The position numbers and the translations under genes were made by a program. From assembly GCA_030448225.1 (NCBI GenBank), contig JAUJNJ010000133.1, positions 1 to 8,554 on the forward strand: 8,554 nt of DNA. The letters run 5' to 3'. Numbering within the stretch: position 1 is the stretch's first letter; every line of letters begins with the position of its first letter. Of the stretch, positions 1 through 6,077 are shown in pieces. The stretch comes from Phycisphaerae bacterium (GTDB lineage Bacteria; Planctomycetota; Phycisphaerae; Tepidisphaerales; Tepidisphaeraceae). The notes under the pieces were generated by a model. It was not told the DNA's origin. It worked only from the letters and a program-made list of their open reading frames with translations, and ran no database searches.

Positions 1-81
1 CCCGGGAGGCGAGTGAGATCGTTGTTGGGATTGGAGACGTGCCGGCTGAAGTGAGCACGCCGCGGGGTGGGCGCGCGTGGG
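1..81. other. Non-coding left edge
   Basis: This stretch lies downstream of the stop codon of the minus-strand lipoprotein gene. I see no convincing gene, hairpin with a T-tract, or repeat in it. Confidence 0.4.
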
Positions 82-636
82 CTATCTCTCGGCACCGTCG
101 GGTGAGGCGAACGTCGACAGCGCCCCGCGGACACGGCGCATCTGCGGGTGGTCGACACGGTGCACGGCGAACGTGCCGAAACGCTCGACCTCGCCGGCCG
201 CGGCGCGGCGGTCGAGCGCCCGCCGGTGCTGCTCGACGCGCAGGTCGTAACGGAAGATCTCGACGCGGGTGCCGTCGATCGCCACGGCGCAACACTCGGC
301 GACGTCGGCGGGGACGACGGCGCAGTCGGCGCGGTCGCGGACGTCGAGGCGGGCGGCGCGGAGCGAGGCGAGCGCGTCCTCGATCGTGAGGCGCATCGGC
401 TTCAGCGCGCGGCGCGGGGCCGGCGACGGCGCGGCGGGCATCCCGGCGGGCGCGCTGACCGTCATAGCCGCTACGGACGGCACGACGGGCGCGGGCGGCG
501 GGTCGGCCGGGCGGGAGGCCTCGGCCGGGCCGGCCGCGGCACCGGCTCGGCCCGCTGCGGGGTCGGCGCCGTCGCGATTGTCGCAGCCGAGCGCGGCGCC
601 GATAATTGTTGCGAATACGACGATTGTTCTGGGCAT
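82..636 (-). CDS. Putative lipoprotein with Ala/Pro-rich linker, unknown function
   Basis: This is a 184-residue protein of no family I recognise. I chose the ATG at 634-636 because GGAGGGG lies just upstream at SD distance and because the protein then opens with a short signal peptide (MPRTIVVFATIIGAALGC) whose Cys18 could be lipidated, although ALGC is a weak lipobox. A longer reading of the same frame to 741 would add a charged, low-complexity leader that hides the signal peptide. Residues about 20-75 are an Ala/Pro/Gly-rich linker. Residues about 78-184 look globular and begin with LTIEDALASLRAARLDVRD; they hold three cysteines (DC...ECC) and a GTRVEIFRYD strand. It is probably a periplasmic or envelope-anchored protein. 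It lies 150 bp downstream of the DUF4186 gene and probably has its own promoter. The coding call is fairly sure; the function is unknown. Confidence 0.7.
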   Translation of the reverse strand: MPRTIVVFATIIGAALGCDNRDGADPAAGRAGAAAGPAEASRPADPPPAPVVPSVAAMTVSAPAGMPAAPSPAPRRALKPMRLTIEDALASLRAARLDVRDRADCAVVPADVAECCAVAIDGTRVEIFRYDLRVEQHRRALDRRAAAGEVERFGTFAVHRVDHPQMRRVRGALSTFASPDGAER

Positions 637-673
637 GACTGCCCCTCCGTTCCGCCGCGCGGGCGGCATTCTC

Positions 674-734
674 CCGGCGGGTGCATTCCGATCCCGCGAC
701 GTCTGACCCCGCCCGCCGGCGGGTGCGTCCGATC
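674..734. repeat. Imperfect direct repeat upstream of the lipoprotein gene
   Basis: Two copies of CCGGCGGGTGC-nn(n)-CCGATC lie at 674-693 and 716-734, 42 bp start to start (four helical turns). They sit in the 150-bp gap 637-786 between the lipoprotein start and the DUF4186 stop. The second copy includes the palindrome CCCGCCGGCGGG (712-723). They could be operator sites for the lipoprotein gene, but GC-rich background could also produce this. The rest of the gap shows nothing clear. Confidence 0.3.
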
Positions 735-786
735 GCGCCAAACCGCCGGAATCGCAGCGCGGCGCGCGTGCCGGATTCGGCCGGCG

Positions 787-1140
787 TCAGGGTCGCAGCG
801 CGGACAGCCAACGTTCTATAACGCGGATGACGTGGTCGATCTCCGTCGCGTCGAGCGGCCGGCCGCGCGGGATGGCGTGCCACTTCTCGAGGCATCCGCG
901 GCAGCACGTCGCGGTGGCGTGCTGGGCGACGAACACCGGGTGGTTGCGGAACGGCGTCTGCTTGCCGTCGTTGGGCGGGTCGGCCGGGGCGAGGCGTTTC
1001 TCGACGAAGTCGCGGGCGTGGGCGAGGATCGTCGCCATCCCCTTCGACGCGAGGTACCGCCGCTCCGGCGGGCGCAACGCGAAGCGGCTGCGGAACTTGG
1101 AGCGGGCGAGGGCGGCGAACAGGTCGTCGAGGTCACGCAT
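787..1140 (-). CDS. DUF4186 domain protein
   Basis: This 117-residue protein matches the DUF4186 family along its whole length, recognised from memory: an N-terminal LFAALARSKFRSRF block (7-20), a central DFVEKRLAPADPPNDGKQTP block (44-63), and the diagnostic HPVFVAQHATATCCRGCLEK (67-86). Cys79, Cys80 and Cys83, with His67, His74 and His88, suggest a bound metal, but that is inference; the family has no established function known to me. The start ATG lies 3 bp after the truA stop and has no SD of its own, so it is probably translated by coupling to truA. Its length is usual for the family. The family assignment is confident; the role is not known. Confidence 0.9.
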   Translation of the reverse strand: MRDLDDLFAALARSKFRSRFALRPPERRYLASKGMATILAHARDFVEKRLAPADPPNDGKQTPFRNHPVFVAQHATATCCRGCLEKWHAIPRGRPLDATEIDHVIRVIERWLSALRP

Positions 1141-1143
1141 CGG

Positions 1144-2052
1144 TTACGCGTCGTCGTCGTCGAACTCCGAGCCGAGGGCCAACGCCTCGGGGAACTTCAG
1201 CCCCGACGGTGCGGCGTCGGCGGCCGCGTCGGCCGATTGCTGGGTCATGCATTCGACGCCCGGCTTCATCTTGATCCACTGCAGGTAGAGCCCGTGCGCC
1301 GGCGCCGTGGGGCCGCCGGCCGTGCGGTCCTTGGCGGCGAGCATCTCGACGATCACGTCCGGCGGGTACTTGCCCAGGCCGACGTGCACGAGCGTGCCGA
1401 CCATGATCCGCACCTGGTTCCACAGGAACCCGCGCCCCTCGACGCCGACCACGATCCGCGGCCCACGCTGCGCCACGCTGCACCCGTAGATCGTGCGGAT
1501 CGTGTGCGGCTTGCCGTGGCCCGGGCGGCAGAAGCTGGCGAAGTCGTGGATGCCGACGAAGTGCTTGGCCGCCTCGGCCATCTTCGCCGAGTTCAGCGCG
1601 AACCAGCGGTGCCAGGCGAGGTCGAAGAAGAAGACCGGGCGGTTGGGGTGGTTCCAGATCGTGTACTGGTAGCGCTTGCGCTCCGGGCAGTAGAGCGCGT
1701 GGAACGTGTCGGGCACCGGCTCGAGCTTGCGGATCAGGATGTCTTCCGGCAGGCGGTGGTTGATCGCCCGGCGGAGCCCCTCGCGCGGGATCTGCACCTT
1801 ATCGGTGTCGAAGTGGGCGATCTGCCCCTTGGCGTGCACGCCCTTGTCGGTGCGCGACGACCCGCTGAGCGTGACCGGGTGGCGGAGCACGCCGGCGAGC
1901 GTGCGCTCGAGCGTCTCCTGAACGGTCCGCATGCCCTGCCCCTCGGGCGGGCGGTCGCCGGCGAAGTTGTCGAGCAGCGGCTGCGCCTGCCACCCGTGGT
2001 AACGCGTGCCGCGGTAGGCGATCGTGAGCTTGTAACGTTGCGTCGTCGCCAC
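1144..2052 (-). CDS. truA: tRNA pseudouridine(38-40) synthase TruA
   Basis: TruA converts uridines 38-40 of the tRNA anticodon arm to pseudouridine in the cytoplasm. The family is shown by YKLTIAYRGTRYHGWQAQ near the N-terminus, the catalytic-loop motif GSSRTDKGVHAKGQ with catalytic Asp69, RYQYTIWN (127-134), GRGFLWNQVRIMVGTL (from about 206) and TAGGPTAPAHGLYL (244-257). I chose the GTG at 2050-2052 (302 residues) because homologues begin only a few residues before this first strand; another GTG at 2098-2100 would add 16 residues with no SD. TACACT (2062-2067) could serve as a weak -10. Two oddities are a short insertion after HGWQAQP (LLDNFAGDRPPEGQGM) and a C-terminal tail of about 30 residues, Ala-rich and ending EFDDDDA. 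It is followed 3 bp later by the DUF4186 gene, so the two probably form one transcript. The function is secure. Confidence 0.95.
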   Translation of the reverse strand: MATTQRYKLTIAYRGTRYHGWQAQPLLDNFAGDRPPEGQGMRTVQETLERTLAGVLRHPVTLSGSSRTDKGVHAKGQIAHFDTDKVQIPREGLRRAINHRLPEDILIRKLEPVPDTFHALYCPERKRYQYTIWNHPNRPVFFFDLAWHRWFALNSAKMAEAAKHFVGIHDFASFCRPGHGKPHTIRTIYGCSVAQRGPRIVVGVEGRGFLWNQVRIMVGTLVHVGLGKYPPDVIVEMLAAKDRTAGGPTAPAHGLYLQWIKMKPGVECMTQQSADAAADAAPSGLKFPEALALGSEFDDDDA

Positions 2053-2243
2053 GGCGGCGGGAGTGTAGCCGATGCGCGGCGTCGCGCGTACGGGGCGCAC
2101 GGCGCGAGGGACGGGGCGCGCAGGTTAATCGCGTGCGACTCGGTTCAGGAAGTCGGTTCACCCCGCGCGCGCCGGCGACGCGGCGCGCGCGACGTAGCGC
2201 CGTCGCCCGCCCACGGCGGCTCATCGCGTAGCGTCCTCGAACG

Positions 2244-2265
2244 CCGTGGGAGCTTGCTCCCACGG
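2244..2265. repeat. Perfect 22-bp palindrome, REP-like
   Basis: CCGTGGGAGC and GCTCCCACGG form a 10-bp perfect inverted repeat around TT. A weaker second hairpin follows (GTTCC 2265-2269 with GGAAC 2276-2280). The core GTGGGAGC-TT-GCTCCCAC resembles repetitive extragenic palindromes known from other high-GC bacteria. It lies in the 277-bp gap 2053-2329 between the lipoprotein stop and the truA start. No T-tract follows on either strand, so it is not a classic intrinsic terminator, though it could stabilise or end the lipoprotein mRNA. The rest of the gap is GC-rich with no gene I can support. Confidence 0.65.
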
Positions 2266-2329
2266 TTCCCCTCGCGGAACGGCATCGGGACGCAACATTG
2301 CGCGGTGCTGACGACGGCGCGTCAGGCCC

Positions 2330-2803
2330 CTACCGTTCGGCGGCCGGCGCCGGCGTGCGGGCCTCCAGTTCCTTGCGAAGTTCTTTGACCACGTACGCGT
2401 GCCGGTCGGCGGGCAGGTCGGACTGGAAGAGGATCTCGGACTGCCCCTCGCGGACCCAGCGGCAGACCGCGAGCATCATCTCGCCGTCGGCGCTGACCGC
2501 GCGGGCGCGGCCGGAGAATTGGTCGACCCGCTCCGGCTGCGGAGGGCTGGAACGATGGCCGCCGAGCGTGACGCCCTCGAATTGGAAGTTCCCGTACAGG
2601 TCCGTCACCACGTCGATCGCCGCGATCGGCGGCAGCGCGGTGAGGATGCGATCCGCGTGATCAGGTCGTGGGGAATCCGAGGCCGCGGTGCTCGGAACGG
2701 CAACGCGTTCGTGAGCTTCACGGACGCCCGTACGGGTCGAATTGCACCCGACGAGGACGGCGACAACCAGCACGACGGCCGTGAGAACAATAAGCCTCGA
2801 CAT
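2330..2803 (-). CDS. Small putative lipoprotein, unknown function
   Basis: This is a 157-residue protein. The ATG at 2801-2803 gives a textbook lipoprotein signal: Ser-Arg, then a hydrophobic stretch LIVLTAVVLVVAVLVGC with lipobox LVGC and Cys20. An AGGGG about 6 bases upstream could be the SD. The same frame is open to 2905, but that leader is charged and places the hydrophobic segment internally, so the shorter start is preferred. The mature part has a polar linker (about 21-50) and then a compact domain with DVVTDLYGNFQFEGVTLGG and ILFQSDLPADRHAYVVKELRKELEAR, the last probably an amphipathic helix. I do not recognise a family. It is probably envelope-anchored. A -10-like TATCAT lies about 100 bp upstream. 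It is followed by the palindrome at 2244-2265. Confidence 0.7.
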   Translation of the reverse strand: MSRLIVLTAVVLVVAVLVGCNSTRTGVREAHERVAVPSTAASDSPRPDHADRILTALPPIAAIDVVTDLYGNFQFEGVTLGGHRSSPPQPERVDQFSGRARAVSADGEMMLAVCRWVREGQSEILFQSDLPADRHAYVVKELRKELEARTPAPAAER

Positions 2804-2896
2804 GCTCCACCCCTGCTTCTTGACGTCGTCGTGTTGAGAATCCGGCCACGGCGTACGTTCCGCCCAGTGGGGACCCGCTGTGCGTTGCGCCTGCCG

Positions 2897-2914
2897 TATC
2901 GTCATGATATCGTC
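2897..2914 (-). promoter_or_regulatory. Possible promoter -10 with flanking direct repeats
   Basis: On the minus strand TATCAT (2904-2909) matches five of six bases of the -10 consensus, and would give a leader of about 95 nt for the lipoprotein at 2330-2803. No good -35 is visible. On the plus strand TATCGTC occurs twice (2897-2903 and 2908-2914), 11 bp apart, about one helical turn, which could be an operator. Confidence 0.3.
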
Positions 2915-2962
2915 GGGCGCAGGGTCACGACCCCGCGGCCGCCGGCGGCACGATCATCCCGG

Positions 2963-3812
2963 CTACCGGAAGTGAGCCGCGTGCTCGCGGACGAACTGTT
3001 CCAGCGTGATCGGCGTCTTCCGGCCGACGCGCTCCACGACGTCGGTCGCGAGCGCGAAGCGGTTCTCCTTCAGCCCGGCCGTCAGCTCGTTCAACGCGTC
3101 GGCCAGCCACTCGGGCATGCCGCCGCCGGTCATCGCGTCGCGGGCGGCGGCGGGCGGGACGTCGACGTACTGCACGTCGCGGCCGAGCACGCGGGTAAAC
3201 GTTGCGGCGATCTCGGCGTAGCCGAACGCCTCGGGGCCGGTCACGTCGTAGGTCTGCCCGGCGTGGCCGTCCTCGGTGAGCACGCGGGCGGCGACGGCGG
3301 CGATGTCGCGCACGTCGACCATCGGCGCGCCGTCGCCGGCGGGCATGTAGATCGTGCCGGCCCGGATCTGGTCGGCGAGCGTGAGGAGGTTTTGCAGGAA
3401 GAAGTTGGGGCGCAGGTGCGTCCAGGCGAGGCCGGACGATCCGAGGTAGCGCTCGGCTTGGCCGTGCCAGTCGCCGAAGCGGTGCGGCACGCCGACGCCC
3501 GCGCCGACGGCCGAAAGTTTCACGACGTGCGACACGCCCGCCCGCTTCGCCGCGTCGACGAATGCGGCCTGCACGTCGGCGATGTCGGGCGTGGGCGGTG
3601 TCAGGAGGAACGCGCGATCGACCCCCACCAGCGCCCCGTCGACCGACGGCGGGTCGCTGAAGTCGCCGCGGTAGATCTCCACGTCGTCGCCGAGCAGCGC
3701 GGCAGCCTTGGCCGGGTCCGCGCGCCAGCACGCGCGGCGGCTGGCCGAGGTCGAGCAACGCCTTGACGACTTCAACGCCCGTGGTGCCGGTGGCGCCGGT
3801 GACGAGGATCAT
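2963..3812 (-). pseudogene. NmrA/SDR-type NAD(P)-binding protein, frameshifted
   Basis: Together two frames encode one NmrA-like atypical short-chain dehydrogenase of about 282 residues. The first frame starts at ATG 3810-3812, with GAAAGG upstream, and gives MILVTGATGTTGVEVVKALL (Rossmann GxxGxxG) through LGQPPRVLAR. The rest of the domain lies in the next frame from about 3718: DPAKAAALLGDDVEIYRGDF, then SHVVKLSAVGA, LRPNFFLQN and YDVTGPEAFGY, ending at TAG 2963-2965. One extra base at about 3718-3724 explains the switch. Each frame stays open alone: 2963-3775 would lack the nucleotide-binding loop, and 2925-3812 would be Arg-rich nonsense after residue 30. Relatives bind NAD(P)H and act as redox sensors or quinone/azo reductases; the substrate here is unknown. 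If the shift is real the gene is broken; if it is a sequencing error, this is an intact oxidoreductase. Confidence 0.85.
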
Positions 3813-4812
3813 GATCGGCCTTTCGTGTGCGGCGGTTGGTGGTGCGGCGGATCGTACGCCGCCGCAAGCGCGAAAGTGAAGGACGCACCGGACGGGTAGT
3901 CGGGTACCGAATAGGAACCGGCGTGTCGCGTCGGCACGCGCCGCGGGCGGGGTTTAGCCGCTCGCGGCTTTGCGGGTGGAGTTGCACGTGGCGCTCCGCT
4001 AAGCCGCGAGCGGCCGCGGGATGCTTAGCAGCCCGCTTCTCCGATTTCAGCACCGCCAGGACCTGCTTGTTGAGCGCGTTGTTCGTGGCGACGCCGTCGG
4101 GGCCCCAGATCGTTTCCTCGCCGGCCCAGGTGGTGAAGCGGCCGCCGGCCTCGCGGAGGATCGGGGGGAGCGGGGCACAATCCCAAGGGTTGATGGCCGG
4201 GTCGAGCATCACCTCGGCGCGGCCGGTGGCGACGAGCATGTAGCCGTAGCAGTCGCCCCACCCGCGGTTGAGGCGGGCGGCGCCGGCGAGGCGCTCGTAG
4301 GCGTCGGACCGCACGATCGCGCGGGTGATGCTGCCGGCGAGGATCGTCGCGTCCTCGATCTTCGACACGTCCGAACAGCGGGCCGTGCGGCCGTTCCACG
4401 TGCACCCGAGCCCGTCGGCGGCGGAGATCATCTCGTCCAGCGCCGCGAGGTAGACGGCGCCCACGCTCGGCCGGCCGCGCACCTCCACGCCGATCATCAC
4501 GCCGTAGAGCGGCACGCCGTGGATGAAGCTCTTGGTGCCGTCGATCGGGTCGATGATCCAGCGGTAGTGGGGGTTCGTCCCCTCGGTGCGGCCGTGCTCC
4601 TCGCCGATGATCGAGTGCGCGGGGAAGTACTTGCCCACCCGCTCGCGGATCACGAGTTCGGCCTCGCGGTCGGCCTTGGTGACCGGCGTGTCGTCGTGCT
4701 TGTGCTCGACGGCCACCTCCGCGTTGAAGTAGGCCAGCGTCCGCCGCCCGGCGAGGTAGGCGGCGTCGGTGCAGACGTTGAGCAGGTCACGGAGCGACGG
4801 TTCGGCGGGCAC
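3772..4812 (-). CDS. Inositol monophosphatase-family phosphatase with run-on C-terminus
   Basis: This is a Mg2+-dependent phosphatase of the inositol monophosphatase superfamily; histidinol-phosphatase (HisN-type) and inositol-1-phosphatase are the likely activities, and I cannot choose between them. The metal-site motifs are all present: IIGEEHG (68-74, Glu71/72), IDPIDGTKSF (87-96, Asp88 and Asp91) and NPWDCAPLPPILREAGG (208-224, Asp211). The GTG start at 4810-4812 is supported by GAAAGGA 7 bases upstream. The family domain ends near residue 260 (NKQVLAVLKSEKR), a normal length. The frame then continues for about 85 Arg-rich residues, through an inverted repeat (3957-4014) and the leader of the next gene, overlapping it by 41 bp. 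The tail is probably not functional protein. It is divergent from the 83-residue gene, 48 bp away. The superfamily is secure; the substrate is open. Confidence 0.92.
   Translation of the reverse strand: MPAEPSLRDLLNVCTDAAYLAGRRTLAYFNAEVAVEHKHDDTPVTKADREAELVIRERVGKYFPAHSIIGEEHGRTEGTNPHYRWIIDPIDGTKSFIHGVPLYGVMIGVEVRGRPSVGAVYLAALDEMISAADGLGCTWNGRTARCSDVSKIEDATILAGSITRAIVRSDAYERLAGAARLNRGWGDCYGYMLVATGRAEVMLDPAINPWDCAPLPPILREAGGRFTTWAGEETIWGPDGVATNNALNKQVLAVLKSEKRAAKHPAAARGLAERHVQLHPQSRERLNPARGACRRDTPVPIRYPTTRPVRPSLSRLRRRTIRRTTNRRTRKADHDPRHRRHRHHGR
3957..4014. repeat. 14-bp inverted repeat element, REP/MITE-like
   Basis: GCCGCTCGCGGCTT (3957-3970) and AAGCCGCGAGCGGC (4001-4014) are perfect reverse complements around a 30-bp centre. 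The look, with Ser/Arg-codon-like GCGAGCGGC arms and a centre containing GCGCTCCGCTAAG, recalls dispersed repeats I associate with planctomycete genomes; that link is memory, not a search. It lies inside the reading frame of the phosphatase, at the place where the conserved protein ends. There is no obvious target-site duplication and no transposase. Confidence 0.7.
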
Positions 4813-4846
4813 GGCAAGATCCTTTCGTCAGTCGGCCAAGGCGGCG

Positions 4847-4853
4847 TATGATA
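4847..4853. promoter_or_regulatory. Overlapping divergent -10 elements
   Basis: In the 48-bp gap between the phosphatase and the plus-strand pair, TATGAT (4847-4852, plus) and TATCAT (4848-4853, read on minus) overlap in TATGATA. Each matches the -10 consensus at five of six bases. The plus promoter would start transcription at about the ATG 4861, giving a leaderless mRNA, although AGGGA at 4853-4857 could be a closely spaced SD. The minus one would give a leader of about 29 nt that includes the phosphatase SD. No strong -35 is seen on either side. Confidence 0.35.
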
Positions 4854-4860
4854 GGGATCG

Positions 4861-5112
4861 ATGGCCGCAGAGGAAGCAGACAAGCCCACCCCCCGCCCGA
4901 TCTCCGCCGTCGAAGGCACCTGGCCGCTCGACGAGTGGCCGCTGGACGTGCAGCGCGTGGACGAGAATGGGATCGATCTCGAACAGATCGAGTACCAGCT
5001 TTCGCTGACTCCGGCCGAGCGATTGCGACGGCTCGAGGAGTTCGTGGAATTCGTTCTGACGACGCGGCAGCGGAACGGGGTGGACGAATGGTCCGATACC
5101 GCGACATCCTGA
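4861..5112 (+). CDS. Small acidic protein paired with a nucleotidyltransferase
   Basis: This 83-residue protein matches no named family I know. Residues 1-20 are polar and Pro-rich; 20-30 hold a repeated Trp-Pro-Leu (WPLDEWPLDV); 39-70 (DLEQIEYQLSLTPAERLRRLEEFVEFVLTTR) are predicted helical. The LTPAERLRRLE segment resembles small proteins often found just ahead of nucleotidyltransferase genes in high-GC bacteria (from memory). The ATG at 4861 lies at the expected transcription start of a TATGAT -10. The gene overlaps the following nucleotidyltransferase by 25 bp in another frame, so the two are almost certainly co-translated and probably act together. It could be the antitoxin or partner subunit of a two-component module. 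That it is a gene is likely; its role is inference. Confidence 0.7.
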   Translation: MAAEEADKPTPRPISAVEGTWPLDEWPLDVQRVDENGIDLEQIEYQLSLTPAERLRRLEEFVEFVLTTRQRNGVDEWSDTATS

Positions 5113-5597
5113 AACGCCTGCACGATCACGACGTCGAATTCGTCGTCATCGGGGGCGTGGCAGCGGTCCTGCACGGCTCGACACAGGGCACGTTTGACAC
5201 CGACGTCTGCTCACCGCTACACGACGAGAACCTCGGCCGGATCATCGAGGCGCTTCGGGGGCTCAATCCGCGGTGGCGATTCCGGGCGGATCGCGTGATT
5301 CCGGTGGACAGTGTGGAGAAGTTCAGCGGGTTCAAGAACCTCTACATTCGCACCGATTGGGGCGACCTCGACATCTTGGGCGAGATGCCCCCGGTCGGCG
5401 GATACGGCGACATCCAGGGCAAGACTGTCGACTACGACCTCGACGGCTTCGCGTGCCGCGTGATCGACATCGATACGCTGTTGACGGTGAAGCGGGCCGT
5501 CGGGCGTGACAAGGACAAGATCGCGGTCATGCACCTGGAAGCGTTGAAGCGGAAGTCGGCCCCTCAGTCGCGAGACGATACGAACCACACGACGTGA
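5088..5597 (+). CDS. Small nucleotidyltransferase-fold protein
   Basis: This is a 169-residue protein of the polymerase-beta-like nucleotidyltransferase superfamily, of the kind annotated nucleotidyltransferase or AbiEii-like. The core is visible: EFVVIGGVAAVLHGS (17-31, the Gly-Gly turn at 22-23), then TFDTDV with Asp37 and Asp39, and a third acidic residue in GDLDIL (Asp95), so the metal-binding triad looks intact. A C-terminal VKRAVGRDKDK stretch (134-144) is typical of these standalone enzymes. I chose ATG 5088-5090 with GGGG 7 bases upstream; the frame is open back to 4848, but that part is Arg-rich nonsense overlapping the 83-residue gene. Relatives include toxins that modify tRNA and antitoxins that modify partner proteins; the target here is unknown. 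It ends 34 bp inside the 3' end of the convergent membrane-protein gene. Confidence 0.85.
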   Translation: MVRYRDILKRLHDHDVEFVVIGGVAAVLHGSTQGTFDTDVCSPLHDENLGRIIEALRGLNPRWRFRADRVIPVDSVEKFSGFKNLYIRTDWGDLDILGEMPPVGGYGDIQGKTVDYDLDGFACRVIDIDTLLTVKRAVGRDKDKIAVMHLEALKRKSAPQSRDDTNHTT

Positions 5598-6064
5598 TTG
5601 CGGGGGTTGCCCTCGGCGTCGCGCACTTCTCGATGACCGTCGAGCCCACGGAACGCGTTGGATGCTCGGGGCGCCCACCACTTGCGAGGCCGCGCAGCCC
5701 GTAGCGGGTGTTGCGGCATCTCCTCAAAAAACAGATGGTCAGGCGGCACCGGGCGCGTGGCGGCCGTGCTGGCGAGGAAAGTATCGACCTGCTCCGGGCC
5801 CATCTCGATCCGGGCCCGGAGCGTGGTGTCCTGCCAGCCCTCGACGTACGCGTCGATGCGCCGCAAGCCATTGGGCAGGCGCACGTGGGCCCACTTCTCC
5901 ACCTCGGCCGTGGAAAGGCCTTCGCCGGGAAACCAGATTTCGTCGACCCCGCGGTACACGACCCAGCCGGCGAAGCACAGGAGCAACACGATCAGCCCGA
6001 TCGTCCCGCCGCCGCACCCACGTCTCGACCGAAAATTTCCGCTGCCGTGGCGGGCTTCGGGCAT
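5564..6064 (-). CDS. Single-helix membrane protein, unknown function
   Basis: This is a 166-residue protein. Residues 1-20 are basic and Gly-rich (RSRRGCGGG), 21-38 (TIGLIVLLLCFAGWVVYR) form one membrane helix, and about 125 residues follow, including STAEVEKWAHVRLPNGLRRI and RIEMGPEQVDTFLAS. By the positive-inside rule the basic N-terminus is cytoplasmic and the rest outside. I recognise no family. The ATG at 6062-6064 has AAGGA 6 bases upstream. It begins 13 bp after the asd stop, so it is probably the second gene of an asd transcript. Its last 34 bp overlap the end of the convergent nucleotidyltransferase gene, an overlap that leaves no room for a terminator between them. Confidence 0.75.
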   Translation of the reverse strand: MPEARHGSGNFRSRRGCGGGTIGLIVLLLCFAGWVVYRGVDEIWFPGEGLSTAEVEKWAHVRLPNGLRRIDAYVEGWQDTTLRARIEMGPEQVDTFLASTAATRPVPPDHLFFEEMPQHPLRAARPRKWWAPRASNAFRGLDGHREVRDAEGNPRNHVVWFVSSRD

Positions 6065-6077
6065 TCCAGATCCTTCG

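Noticed and set aside
2244..2280. Palindrome as an intrinsic terminator
   Set aside because: No run of T follows the stem on either strand.
148..2388. 746-codon open frame on the plus strand
   Set aside because: It is antisense to truA, DUF4186 and a lipoprotein, and its translation is an Arg/Gly/Val-rich shadow typical of GC-rich DNA.
2399..3766. 455-codon open frame on the plus strand
   Set aside because: It lies antisense to the lipoprotein and the NmrA-type gene, with low-complexity composition and no domain.
4021..4851. 276-codon open frame on the plus strand
   Set aside because: It is antisense to the well-supported phosphatase; its Val/Ala/Gly/Arg-rich text is a shadow.
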